Assembly (NCBI GenBank): GCA_964581565.1
Contig: CAZOOZ010000005.1
Span: 1 to 64,000, forward strand
Direction: 5' to 3'
Source of the DNA: UBA1433 sp964581565
Lineage (GTDB): Bacteria; Bacillota; Clostridia; Eubacteriales; UBA1433
Length of the DNA stretch: 64,000 bases
Shown here piece after piece: positions 27,031 to 35,753 of this stretch. Below the pieces are notes generated by a model. It was not told where the DNA came from. It saw only the letters and a list, made by a program, of their open reading frames with translations, and did no database searches. Each line of letters starts with the position of its first letter. Position 1 is the first letter of the stretch. A program made the position numbers and the translations under genes.

Positions 27031-28092
27031 ATGAAGAAATATTTTGTTAAAGGTAATGAAGCTATAGCTGAAGCTGCAGTAAGAGCTGGTTGTCGATTTT
27101 TTGCGGGATACCCGATAACTCCACAGAATGAAATCCCAGAATATCTTTCTAAGAGAATGCCGGAAGTAGGTGGATCGTTCGTACAAGGTGAAAGCGAAGT
27201 GGCATCGTCATATATGGTTTACGGAGCAGCAATGACTGGAACCAGATGTATGTCATCTTCATCAGGCTGCGGTATAGCATTATATGCAGAAGGTATCGGT
27301 TATATTACAGGAGCCAATCTTCCCGTAGTTATTATAAACGTAGGAAGAGGCGGCCCAGGTCTTGGACAGATTTTACCGTCTCAACAAGAATATCTCTCAG
27401 CTACAAAGGCGCCGTCAAATGGTGGCGCAAGATGTTTTGTTTTAGCTCCGATAAATGTTCAGGAAACAGTAAATATGGTGTATGAAGCTTTTGAGATTGC
27501 GGATAAATATCGCTGTATTTGTTATGTGCTTGCAGACGGCGTTATAGGTAATATGATGGAAGGGGTACTTTATCCTGAAATGAGAGATTTGAGTGATCTT
27601 CCGAATAAAGATGACTGGAGAATAAATAAGCGAAATGCTGATGGTTCGAGGAGGGTGCTTTCTTCTTGGTATGATACTGGTGAACTTCTTGAAGCAGAAA
27701 ATATCAAACATACAAAAATGTATGAAGAATGGAAAAAAACAGAAGTAAAAGTTGAAGAATATTTAATGGATGATGCGCAAATTGTGTTTACTGCATATGG
27801 TACAAGTGCAAGAGTTGCAAAATCTGTTATAAGAACGCTTAGAGCGGAAGGCATAAAAGCAGGACTGATACGGCCAAAAACACTTTTTCCGTTTCCGGAA
27901 TCAAACTTCACAAAGCTTGATAAAAATAAAGTTAAAAAAGTCATATGTCTTGAAATGAGCTATCCGGGCCAAATAGTTGAAGATGTTCGTGCATATACTG
28001 ATAAAGCAATACCGGTAGAACACTACGGACGCTCAGGTGGAGTTATATTAAAACCTGAAGATGCGCTTAGAGCAGTAAGAAAAATGTTGTAA
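27031..28092 (+). CDS. 2-oxoacid:ferredoxin oxidoreductase alpha subunit (VorB/KorA-like)
   Basis: A 353-residue alpha subunit: GNEAIAEAAVRAGCRFFAGYPITPQNEI, VQGESEVASSYMVYGAAMTGTRCMSSSSG, and INVGRGGPGLGQILPSQQEY. It is closest in my judgement to VorB (3-methyl-2-oxobutanoate type), but around the SSSSG motif it reads GCGIALYAEG where VorB usually has PGISLKQEG, so substrate range may differ. The reaction is CoA-dependent oxidative decarboxylation of a 2-oxoacid with reduction of ferredoxin. Confidence 0.9.
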   Translation: MKKYFVKGNEAIAEAAVRAGCRFFAGYPITPQNEIPEYLSKRMPEVGGSFVQGESEVASSYMVYGAAMTGTRCMSSSSGCGIALYAEGIGYITGANLPVVIINVGRGGPGLGQILPSQQEYLSATKAPSNGGARCFVLAPINVQETVNMVYEAFEIADKYRCICYVLADGVIGNMMEGVLYPEMRDLSDLPNKDDWRINKRNADGSRRVLSSWYDTGELLEAENIKHTKMYEEWKKTEVKVEEYLMDDAQIVFTAYGTSARVAKSVIRTLRAEGIKAGLIRPKTLFPFPESNFTKLDKNKVKKVICLEMSYPGQIVEDVRAYTDKAIPVEHYGRSGGVILKPEDALRAVRKML

Positions 28093-28106
28093 AGAGGTAA
28101 AAAATT

Positions 28107-28841
28107 ATGAAAAAAGTATTTGAAAAACCAAAATACATAATGGATGTTACACATGGCTTTTGCCCTGGATGTATGCATGGGATAGCAAATAGCATTGTAA
28201 TGCAGACAATAGATAAATTTGAATTAGGAGAAAAAGCAATCATAGTATGGCCTGTTGGCTGCGGTGGTTTAGCAGGTATGGCTTCTAAAATCAATTATGT
28301 CAGCTCAGGACATGGAAGAGCACCCGCAGTTGCTACCGGTATAAAAAGAAGCAGTGAAGATAGTTTTGTTTTATGCTATCAAGGTGATGGGGACTTGGCG
28401 TCAATTGGAACGGCTGAGACAATTCATGCGGCTAACCGAGGCGAAAATATAACTGTAATATTTGTGAACAATGCCACATATGGTATGACAGGTGGACAAA
28501 TGGCGCCTACAACAATGCTTGGACAAGTGACAACAACAACGCCATTTGGAAGGAGCATGGAAGGTCAAGGAGCACCAATCAAAATGGCTGAAGTTATTGC
28601 CACTCTCGAGGCTCCGAAATTTGTTGCTCGATTTTCTCTTCATGATGCGGCTAATGTGCTGAAAGCAAAAAAAGCCATAGAAAAAGCTTTTGAAGTAAAT
28701 CTGAAAGGTGGCTATTCATTTGTTGAATTATTATCGAGCTGTCCTACAAACTGGAAAATGACTCCGCAACAAGCCGCAAAACGAATGGCAGAAGAGAATG
28801 TTAATGTATTCCCGCTTGGTGTATTTAAGGAGGTTGAATAA
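28107..28841 (+). CDS. 2-oxoacid:ferredoxin oxidoreductase beta subunit (TPP-binding)
   Basis: A 244-residue TPP-binding subunit. CPGCMHGIANSI near the N terminus and the TPP/Mg motif GDGDLASIGTAETIHAANRG followed by VIFVNNATYGMTGGQMAPTT are standard for VorA/KorB. It pairs with the preceding alpha subunit. AAAGAGG precedes the ATG. The gamma gene starts 1 nt after its stop. Confidence 0.92.
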   Translation: MKKVFEKPKYIMDVTHGFCPGCMHGIANSIVMQTIDKFELGEKAIIVWPVGCGGLAGMASKINYVSSGHGRAPAVATGIKRSSEDSFVLCYQGDGDLASIGTAETIHAANRGENITVIFVNNATYGMTGGQMAPTTMLGQVTTTTPFGRSMEGQGAPIKMAEVIATLEAPKFVARFSLHDAANVLKAKKAIEKAFEVNLKGGYSFVELLSSCPTNWKMTPQQAAKRMAEENVNVFPLGVFKEVE

Positions 28842-28842
28842 T

Positions 28843-29373
28843 ATGGGAAAATCTTTAATTATTGCAGGGTTCGGTGGACAAGGTGTTATGCTTATAGGGA
28901 AAACTCTGGGATACGCAGCAAATGACATGGGGGAAAATGCAACTTTTTTCCCTGCATACGGCACAGAACAAAGAGGGGGCACGGCAAATTGCACGGTCAT
29001 TATCAGTGATGAAGAAATAGGATGTCCTGTATGCGAAACATTTGATACTATTATTGCTATGAATGAACCTTCATTTGTAAGATTTGCGCCGGCTTTAAAG
29101 GAAGGCGGAGAAATTCTTATAAATTCATCTCTTGTACTATCAAGACCCGAAAAAGGTGTTAAATATTATGAAATTGATTCAGCTGAAATCGTAAATGAAC
29201 TAGGAAATTCAAAAGTAACAAACATGGTTATATTGGGTGCATATCTTGCAATAAATGATCAATTAAATGTAGATGAAGTCAAAAAAATGGTCAGAAAATC
29301 ACTTGGAAGCAAAACTGATCTGATCGAACTGAACATGAAGGCTATTGATGCCGGTATGGCGGCGATAAAATAA
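28843..29373 (+). CDS. 2-oxoacid:ferredoxin oxidoreductase gamma subunit
   Basis: A 176-residue gamma subunit: IIAGFGGQGVMLIGKTLGYAA at the N terminus, then FPAYGTEQRGGTANCTVIIS. The open frame extends upstream into the beta gene, but the ATG at 28843, with AAGGAGG upstream, gives the family start. Last gene of the four-subunit operon. Confidence 0.92.
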   Translation: MGKSLIIAGFGGQGVMLIGKTLGYAANDMGENATFFPAYGTEQRGGTANCTVIISDEEIGCPVCETFDTIIAMNEPSFVRFAPALKEGGEILINSSLVLSRPEKGVKYYEIDSAEIVNELGNSKVTNMVILGAYLAINDQLNVDEVKKMVRKSLGSKTDLIELNMKAIDAGMAAIK

Positions 29374-29803
29374 GTTAAAAATTTTAAATGAAAGATTATT
29401 GATTATCTATAAGTAATTTAACAAGAGATACCTATTTGAGGAAAATCTAATTATAGATTTTACGTTTTATAATCAAAGATAACATAAGATATCAGAGTTT
29501 GTTATATTAAAAATAATTATCAGGGTTTGATATCTTAGATGCTTATTCTATGATGTTCCATTGATTTTATTGAAATGCTTTAATAAATACATGTAAATAT
29601 AGTATAATAACCTCCGTTTTGTTACTTTTTAAATTTTTCAGCCTTATTCTCCTGAAAAATATGTAAATGTAATACATTGAAAATTAAGGTATCTTCAATA
29701 AAATCAATGGAACATTTATAGAAATTATTATAAGTAAAACGAAGTAGGAAATACAAAATTAATAATTGATTTCACTATAAATTATATTGCAACGTTGATA
29801 AAG
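29374..29803. other. 430-bp gene-free region with a long inverted repeat
   Basis: No gene is seen between the gamma subunit and the convergent GntR gene. The main structure is a perfect 22-bp inverted repeat listed separately. The rest is AT-rich, with a smaller TTTTTCAG/CTGAAAAA hairpin inside the repeat. Confidence 0.6.
29553..29715. repeat. Perfect 22-bp inverted repeat enclosing 119 bp
   Basis: Bases 29553-29574 are the exact reverse complement of 29694-29715. With one indel the match extends outward to about 29546 and 29722. The loop is far too long for a terminator. It could be a small MITE-like element, a relic of a transposon, or a structured RNA. Confidence 0.7.
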
Positions 29804-30508
29804 TTATACAGTAATTTTTTTCTTATAATAATATAAACTTGTTTGACTATGATGTATAAATGTGCTGTATGCAAATTCCGGATCTTTTGATTTTATAGAA
29901 TATGCCAGAGAATAATGTTCATCTATATAATTTAAACTTTCTGGTATGGTAATAAATCGACGAGAAAAATAGATTTTAGGATATAATTTTTTATATTGTT
30001 TAATTAAGTAAGCATTTCCAGAATGTTCTACAACGTATGTATGGAAATCGTTATCTGCTTTTGTAAGCTCAAAAGGTATTAAGGGGATGATATTTATACC
30101 CATAATTTTGAGTTCGTTTGATATTATTTCTAATTTTTTAACAAGGTTAAAAAGATGATCGACTTCTTCAGCAGTCATAAGTAGCGCTGCTTGTGATGCG
30201 GCAAGAGCTTCCAGTGTCATTCTAAAATAAAACATATCCATATAATCTTGTTTATCAAAAAATGTAACAAACGCACCCTTGTTTTTATTAAATTGAACTA
30301 AGCCTATATCATTTAATTTTAAGATTGCATATTTAACCGGAGATATACTTACTTCAAATATATTGGAAAGATTAAGCATATTTATTTTAGTATCAGGAGT
30401 AAAATCGCCCGTTAGAATCGCTGATAAAAGGACATCAAAAATGGCGTCTGAAAGTTTTTTATTTTCATTTTTTCTAAAGCAAATTTCTAGTTCTTTTTTT
30501 AAATCCAT
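29804..30508 (-). CDS. GntR-family regulator (FCD-type), copy B
   Basis: A 234-residue regulator. An N-terminal winged helix (LSDAIFDVLLSAILTGDFTPDTKINMLNLSNIFEVSISPVKYAILKL, about 18-65) is followed by a helical FCD-like ligand domain with DMFYFRMTLEALAASQAA and DNDFHTYVVEHSGN. GGTG precedes the ATG. It is 15 nt downstream of a paralogous GntR gene. The ligand is probably an acid related to the neighbouring oxidoreductase or CoA-transferase substrate; this is inferred. Confidence 0.85.
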   Translation of the reverse strand: MDLKKELEICFRKNENKKLSDAIFDVLLSAILTGDFTPDTKINMLNLSNIFEVSISPVKYAILKLNDIGLVQFNKNKGAFVTFFDKQDYMDMFYFRMTLEALAASQAALLMTAEEVDHLFNLVKKLEIISNELKIMGINIIPLIPFELTKADNDFHTYVVEHSGNAYLIKQYKKLYPKIYFSRRFITIPESLNYIDEHYSLAYSIKSKDPEFAYSTFIHHSQTSLYYYKKKITV

Positions 30509-30523
30509 AATTACACCATCATC

Positions 30524-31255
30524 TTATATATTATTTTGTTTTTTTGATATATGCATGCGCATCATTTCAACATTATTATTTATATAGTTATCAAGAAAAA
30601 GTTTTGGACCTATTTCAAGATGACTTTTCATTACAGTTTCACATAATTTTTGATCTTTGATCAATAAGGCTTCATAGATGTAGCGGTGATAATCTTTTGT
30701 CATTTTGTAATGATTTCTATTAATTGCAACATAAACTCTAAAACGTTTAAGATATATATGTAAATCATTATAAGCGTTAATAATATATTGATTTCGTGAA
30801 CATCTTATAATGAAAGAGTGAAAATTTTCTTCGGAAGAAAAAATAAGAGCATAATTAATTTGGTCATATGCGTAAAATAAATCATTTAAATAAATGGCAA
30901 GCTGATTTAATTCAGGAGTACTTATATTAGAAACTGCTTTACTAATTGCAGCAGTTTCTAAAGCTGAACGAAATTTTGAAAAATTTATATAGTCAGAAAA
31001 ATCGAAAGACGAGAAAAAGGTTCCTTTATTTTTAATAGTATAGACAAATCCGCCTTCTTCTAACATTGCAATAGCCTGCTTTATAGGTGTTTTACTAACA
31101 GATAATTCGTTGGAGAGATCTGCTATGGAAAGCTTGCTATCAGGAAGATAATCATATGAGACAATTTTTTCAAGCAGTAGTTCATAAATAATATTTGTAA
31201 GAGATTTAAATGGATTCTCTTTTATTTTTTTAGCCATTGAAACTGCTATATTCAT
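30524..31255 (-). CDS. GntR-family regulator (FCD-type), copy A
   Basis: A regulator of about 243 residues with the winged helix SLTNIIYELLLEKIVSYDYLPDSKLSIADLSNELSVSKTPIKQAI and a helical ligand domain (FSKFRSALETAAISKAV; ENFHSFIIRCSRNQYI). The frame can start at GTG 31264, but AGGTG spacing favours the ATG at 31255. It is the first of two GntR genes and lies divergent to the CoA-transferase region, a usual place for a local repressor. Confidence 0.85.
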   Translation of the reverse strand: MNIAVSMAKKIKENPFKSLTNIIYELLLEKIVSYDYLPDSKLSIADLSNELSVSKTPIKQAIAMLEEGGFVYTIKNKGTFFSSFDFSDYINFSKFRSALETAAISKAVSNISTPELNQLAIYLNDLFYAYDQINYALIFSSEENFHSFIIRCSRNQYIINAYNDLHIYLKRFRVYVAINRNHYKMTKDYHRYIYEALLIKDQKLCETVMKSHLEIGPKLFLDNYINNNVEMMRMHISKKQNNI

Positions 31256-31456
31256 ATAAGTCACCTACACTATGTAATTAATATTTTTTATATACTCTAA
31301 ACAATCTATAGTAATTATATAATAATAAATCCTCTTTAAACAAATTTTATAAAATAAAAATTATTATATGTAAAAATATTAAAATTAATTAAAAGGTAAA
31401 AGGATTTTTTTTTATAAAAAATAAATAAATCAATAATATTAAATTTAAAAATAAAT

Positions 31457-31501
31457 CAAAAAGGACTTATTTTGACAAAAGCATAAACTCTAACGTAATA
31501 T
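31457..31501 (+). promoter_or_regulatory. Promoter upstream of the CoA-transferase region with shared element
   Basis: TTGACA (31472-31477), an 18-nt spacer and TAATAT (31496-31501). The 24-bp element 31457-31480 matches 25435-25458 at 23 of 24 positions, including the bases upstream of the -35. It points at the CoA-transferase gene about 380 bp downstream, across a stretch holding coding remnants. Confidence 0.55.
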
Positions 31502-31564
31502 GAAAATTGTATAGTCGTTATATATAATACTAAAAAGATAAAATAATTTAAATAGTAGTAAATG

Positions 31565-31820
31565 TAAATTGCGGAGGAGATACGGAATATCTTTGGTTTC
31601 AGGCAAAATTGCTGAAATCGGATTTGATATGTTGAAAACCGGACATTATTAATTATTAGTTGATATATTCGATAAATATACGAGGCAATCCTTACTCAGC
31701 ACATAGCTTGCTATTTTGGGAATGTCAATTATGATATGAAGGCGATGTTTTTGTAACATTTTTATGGGAACAGCCATAAAGAGCTGGTTGTAAACGAAAT
31801 AAGAACATCAAGAGCATAAG
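31565..31820 (+). pseudogene. Possible remnant of a deleted gene before the CoA-transferase
   Basis: There is no open gene in 31256-31883. A GGAGGAG ribosome-like site at about 31573 is followed by fragments in shifting frames that read like protein: GISLVSGKIAEIGFDMLKTG, then VDIFDKYTR, then NVNYDMKAMF, then YGNSHKELVVNEIRTSRA ending in a stop. I cannot name the family. The pattern fits a short decayed gene between the promoter at 31472 and the CoA-transferase. Confidence 0.4.
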
Positions 31821-31883
31821 TTTGATCGTAAATAAATATTAAAAATTAATTGTAATTACTGCAGAAATTTTATGAGGTAAAAA

Positions 31884-33188
31884 ATGAATTTTAAACAAGA
31901 GTATGAAAATAAAAAAAGGTCTTTGAAAGAAGCCGTACAAATGGTGCAAGAAGATGATAGGATTTATATTGGCGGATGTAATACATTATCTGTACCACTA
32001 ATTGATGAATTATATAACAGAAAAGATGATCTCGAAGATATCAGTATTTTAGGAACGTTTATTTCTGATAACATTAAGATATTTAATAAGGAATGCAGTC
32101 ATTTCAAATATACATCATTATTCTTGGCCGGCTATGAAAGGCAAGCTCAGAAAAATGGCAGAATTATTGATAATTATTGTTATCAGCTTAGAAATAATAA
32201 AAAAACAATTTTAGGATTTAAACCAACAGTATTATTTGCTATGGCTACCCCAATGGATAAGGAAGGTTATTTTAATTTAAGTCTTACTCCGAACGATATG
32301 TCTGGTCTGGTCGATACAGCGAGATTAACGGTTATTCATATTAATGACCAGCTTCCATATGTCTGTACGCAAGAAAATAAAATTCATATTTCAAAAGTTC
32401 ATGCTATTTGTGAAAAAAGTGAATCTGTTTTAACTTTAATGTCAACACAGCCTTCTGAACTCGATAATAAAGTAGCTTCTTACATTGTTGATAGAATTCC
32501 AAATGGCGCATGCTTGCAAATCGGTATCGGTGGGATTGCGAATGCAGTAGGCTTTAGCTTGGTTAATCATAAACATCTTGGTGTATATACGGAAATGTAT
32601 ACGGAAAGCATGTATTATTTAACGAAAAAAGGAGCAATCGATAATAGTAAAAAGAAATTATACCCTGGTATATCAGTATTTGGATTTGCACTTGGTAGTA
32701 AGGAAATGTATAAATTTTTAGATAATAATCCGAATATACTATCAAAACCTTATGAATATACTAATAATCCGTACATTATAGCTCAACATGATAACTTTGT
32801 ATCTGTAAATGCGTGCCTTGCAGTAGACATTACAGGTCAAGTGTGTTCTGAATCAATTGGGAAAGTTCAATTTTCAGGAACAGGAGGGCAAGTGGATTTC
32901 GTAAGAGGCGCACAGTTATCAAAAGGCGGAAAATCGTTTATTGCAATGCATTCGGTAGTCGAGAAAAAAGACGGCAGCAGATTATCTAAAATTGTCATGA
33001 ATCATCCTGCCGGGAGCATTATAACAACGGGTAGGACCGATGTGCAATATATCGTAACAGAATACGGCATTGCTGATTTACAAAATAAATCAAAAATGCA
33101 GAGAGCTCAAGCATTAATCAATATTGCACATCCTGATTTTAGAGATCAACTTGTATTTGAAGCAAAACAAGCTGGTTATTTAATTTAA
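31884..33188 (+). CDS. Acetyl-CoA hydrolase/transferase family CoA-transferase
   Basis: A 434-residue family I CoA-transferase (4-hydroxybutyrate/acetate CoA-transferase type). Visible are ERIYIGG-like DDRIYIGGCNTLSVP, the glycine-rich IGIGGIANAV, the likely catalytic Glu in YTEMYTESM, and FSGTGGQVDFVRGAQLS near residue 340. It moves CoA between carboxylic acids; with the oxidoreductase next door it could release a branched or short-chain acid from its CoA ester. GAGGT precedes the ATG. Confidence 0.9.
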   Translation: MNFKQEYENKKRSLKEAVQMVQEDDRIYIGGCNTLSVPLIDELYNRKDDLEDISILGTFISDNIKIFNKECSHFKYTSLFLAGYERQAQKNGRIIDNYCYQLRNNKKTILGFKPTVLFAMATPMDKEGYFNLSLTPNDMSGLVDTARLTVIHINDQLPYVCTQENKIHISKVHAICEKSESVLTLMSTQPSELDNKVASYIVDRIPNGACLQIGIGGIANAVGFSLVNHKHLGVYTEMYTESMYYLTKKGAIDNSKKKLYPGISVFGFALGSKEMYKFLDNNPNILSKPYEYTNNPYIIAQHDNFVSVNACLAVDITGQVCSESIGKVQFSGTGGQVDFVRGAQLSKGGKSFIAMHSVVEKKDGSRLSKIVMNHPAGSIITTGRTDVQYIVTEYGIADLQNKSKMQRAQALINIAHPDFRDQLVFEAKQAGYLI

Positions 33189-33205
33189 TAACTAAAGAAA
33201 GAAAT

Positions 33206-33244
33206 AAAAAAGACTTAAAAGATTATGCTTTAAGTCTTTTTTAT
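33206..33244. terminator. Bidirectional terminator
   Basis: A 14-bp stem (33206-33219 with 33229-33242) with flanking A and T runs ends the CoA-transferase and, on the minus strand, the decayed GntR gene. Confidence 0.8.
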
Positions 33245-33264
33245 TTTAATTATATATTTAAAAT

Positions 33265-33990
33265 TTATAAACTCCATCTTCTAAACTTAGATAATGCTTC
33301 AAAATAATCAAAATCAGTGCCCTCATAAAACGGCGGGGTTTCAGCGAGCAGAACATGTGCTGCAATAGCATTGTATACTTTATTTATATTCTTTTCTTCG
33401 ATAGCTTTAAATATTTCATTATGCTCTTGAATAAGAGCGGATTCAGGGTATACCGCCAAAGCAATTTTTACAATATCTTCAATATAGGGTGTAATTAACA
33501 CAGAAAGCATATTGTAAAGGTATTTATATAATATATTATTGGATAAAGATATAATCGTCACATGAAATAATTTGTCAAGTGCAACGCGTTCATCACTGTC
33601 TGCACATTGATTATATTGGCCTATGATAACACGTAACTGGTCTATCGCTGTATTATCGTCTCTGTTGATTATATTTCTTATGGATTCAACTTCCAAGCTA
33701 ACATCTGAGCTGCAAAAGTTCTAAAAGAGTACCGTTATTTAATGCAAACATATCGAAAGACCGTTTGTCGTATATCCGTCTAACTTGTTTATAATGAAAT
33801 TTCCTTCGCCTTGCCTGCTTTCTAATATGCCTATTATTTCAGGGCTTTTAATGCTTCTCTCACAGATGCTCTGCTGACACCAAAATTCTCGCTCATTTCT
33901 CGTTCCAGAGGTAATTTATCTCCGAACTTCAATTCTTTATTAATAATCATTTGTTGGATTTGTTCAACAATGATTCTATTATTATTTTAA
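33265..33990 (-). pseudogene. Frameshifted GntR/FadR-type (FCD) regulator
   Basis: Read on the minus strand, 33960-33843 encode a good GntR winged helix (QMIINKELKFGDKLPLERE, then NFGVSRASVREALKALK) ending in tandem stops. The next frame continues EIIGILESRQGEGNFIINKLDG. A third frame gives FDMFALNNGTLLELLQL. The open 33265-33696 part is a complete FCD ligand domain (VALDKLFHVTIISLSNN; LIQEHNEIFKAIEEKN). At least three frameshifts are needed to join them, so the gene is inactive unless assembly errors are responsible. The C-terminal frame alone lacks a DNA-binding domain. Confidence 0.85.
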
Positions 33991-34266
33991 ATTTAATATG
34001 AATTTTACAAATTAATTCTATTTGGAACTGTTGATGATATTTGCACATTATTCCTTTTGTACTGATAAAAAGATAACTTATATAAATCCACAGGTATAGT
34101 CTATAGTTATAAAAATTATCAGAAATCAATTAATTTATAATAAATTAAATTGTTTTAATTAAAATTAAAGAAATTGTTATATAATAATTAATAATTTTAA
34201 ATCGAATATTAATTGAAATATGTGAAATGTTTTCTTCAAGTCGTTAAAAGAATGGAGGATATTGTT

Positions 34267-35322
34267 ATGCAGATGAGAATTGCGGTTATTAAAGGAGATG
34301 GGATAGGCCCGGAAGTCGTTAGTCAGGCATTGCGTGTATTAAAGACTATAGGAGAAAAGTATAATCATGAATTTGCTTTTACGGAAGTACTGGCCGGCGG
34401 AGCTGCGCTCGATCACTATGGTGTAAGTACGCCAAAGGACACAATCAGTGTATGTAAAGAAAGTGATGCAATTCTTTTGGGCGCACTGGGAGGGCCCAAA
34501 TGGGATGAGCTGGATGCGAAGCTGAAGCCCGAAATGAGCCTTTTAAAAATAAGAAAAGAATTAGGTTTATATGCAAATATACGGCCTGTTATATTATTTG
34601 AAGAGTTGATTGCTGCTTCGCCGCTTAAGAATTCTATTGCGGAAGGCGGCTTTGACTTTGTTATTTTCAGGGAGCTTACAGGCGGGATTTATTTCGGCAA
34701 TAAAGAGGCATCGCCTAATTTTGCTTATGACCGTTCAGAATATCAGGATTGGGAAATTGAACGCATCGCACACAAGGCGTTTGATGAGGCAATGAAAAGA
34801 AAGAAACAAATAATTAGTGTCGATAAAGCAAATGTGCTTGAAACATCGAGATTATGGAGAAGAACAGTAAGTAAAGTTGCTCAAAACTATCCTGAGGTCA
34901 AATTAGAACATATGTATGTAGATAATGCTGCTATGCAGCTGCTTAGAAATCCAAAACAATTTGATGTGCTGCTCACTGAAAATATGTTTGGAGATATCCT
35001 TTCAGATGAAGCGAGCATGATATGCGGATCTATCGGAATGCTGCCTTCCGCATCAATGGGAGAGGGTAATTTTGGTTTATATGAGCCAATTCACGGCACG
35101 GCACCTGACATCGCCGGATTAAACAAAGCAAATCCAATAGCAACTATTTTATCTGGGGCAATGATGCTGCGCTATACATTTGGTTTAAATAATGAGGCAG
35201 AAGCTATAGAACAAGGTATAAAAAAAGCGCTGAAAAAAGGATTTAGAACCGAAGATATTGCTCGTAACGATACGATACTTGGCACAAAAGAAATGACAGA
35301 TAAAATTATTGCAAATATTTAA
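34267..35322 (+). CDS. leuB: 3-isopropylmalate dehydrogenase, copy 1 (upstream of T-box)
   Basis: A 351-residue NAD-dependent decarboxylating dehydrogenase: IAVIKGDGIGPEVVSQALRVL, GALGGPKWD, FRELTGGIYFG, VDKANVLETSRLWR, and NMFGDILSDEASMI with YEPIHGTAPDIAG. It is very similar to the second leuB at 39079 throughout, including the same length. The frame is open from 34213, but GGAGG lies 7-8 nt before the ATG at 34267. Unlike copy 2 it lies outside the T-box-controlled operon. Confidence 0.94.
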   Translation: MQMRIAVIKGDGIGPEVVSQALRVLKTIGEKYNHEFAFTEVLAGGAALDHYGVSTPKDTISVCKESDAILLGALGGPKWDELDAKLKPEMSLLKIRKELGLYANIRPVILFEELIAASPLKNSIAEGGFDFVIFRELTGGIYFGNKEASPNFAYDRSEYQDWEIERIAHKAFDEAMKRKKQIISVDKANVLETSRLWRRTVSKVAQNYPEVKLEHMYVDNAAMQLLRNPKQFDVLLTENMFGDILSDEASMICGSIGMLPSASMGEGNFGLYEPIHGTAPDIAGLNKANPIATILSGAMMLRYTFGLNNEAEAIEQGIKKALKKGFRTEDIARNDTILGTKEMTDKIIANI

Positions 35323-35365
35323 TATAATAAAAATTTACTGTTAACAACAGCATACGATACATGAG

Positions 35366-35387
35366 TTGTTAATTAAATAATTAACAA
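35366..35387. promoter_or_regulatory. AT-rich palindrome upstream of the T-box promoter
   Basis: A perfect 9-bp inverted repeat (TTGTTAATT, AAAT loop, AATTAACAA) lies 20 bp before the -35 box of the leuA transcript. No T run follows, so it is unlikely to terminate leuB copy 1. It could be an operator, but the low complexity allows chance. Confidence 0.3.
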
Positions 35388-35406
35388 AATAAAATAAAAA
35401 AATGAG

Positions 35407-35436
35407 TTGACATTGCAAAAGAAATTATGTTATCTT
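35407..35436 (+). promoter_or_regulatory. Promoter of the T-box leader and leu operon
   Basis: TTGACA (35407-35412), an 18-nt spacer and TATCTT (35431-35436) just before the T-box leader. Confidence 0.6.
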
Positions 35437-35459
35437 TAGCGGCAATTAGAAAATATAAA

Positions 35460-35716
35460 TGGAAATGACGGAGAAAAAAGTTTTCCTGTTAAACAGTTCA
35501 AGAGAGTCGATGGTTGGTGCAAATCGAAACTGTCCGGAAAATACACTCACTCCCGAACTCAACTTCTGAAACAAATAGGAGGTTGCGTGCGCTACGTTAC
35601 AGGCTTAGGGTTTGTTGGAACCTGAATAAAGAGATCCGATATTTTTTGTATATCGGATAAACAGAGTGGTACCGCGGGTTATTCCCGTCTCTGACTATAG
35701 TCAGAGACGGGATTTT
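35460..35716 (+). ncRNA. T-box leader, leucine specifier (CUC)
   Basis: The leader shows the AGAGAGTC and GGTTGGTGCAAATCG stem I motifs. The specifier context GAA-CTC-AAC (about 35556-35564) gives a leucine codon. The T-box AACAGAGTGGTACCGCGGGTT lies around 35660-35680, followed by an 11-bp terminator stem (35684-35694 with 35701-35711) and a T run. Uncharged tRNA-Leu would pair with CUC and the T-box bulge to let transcription enter leuA. Confidence 0.93.
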
Positions 35717-35753
35717 TGTTTTCTAATTAAATTTAGAAATATGAGGGATAAAA

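Noticed and set aside
29553..29715. The inverted repeat as a transcription terminator
   Set aside because: The loop is about 119 nt and no T run follows the arms.
33265..33696. Intact small FCD-domain protein
   Set aside because: Upstream sequence clearly holds the matching GntR winged helix in other frames, so this is the tail of a broken gene.
35366..35387. Palindrome as terminator of leuB copy 1
   Set aside because: No T run follows and the sequence is very AT-rich; kept only as a weak regulatory candidate.
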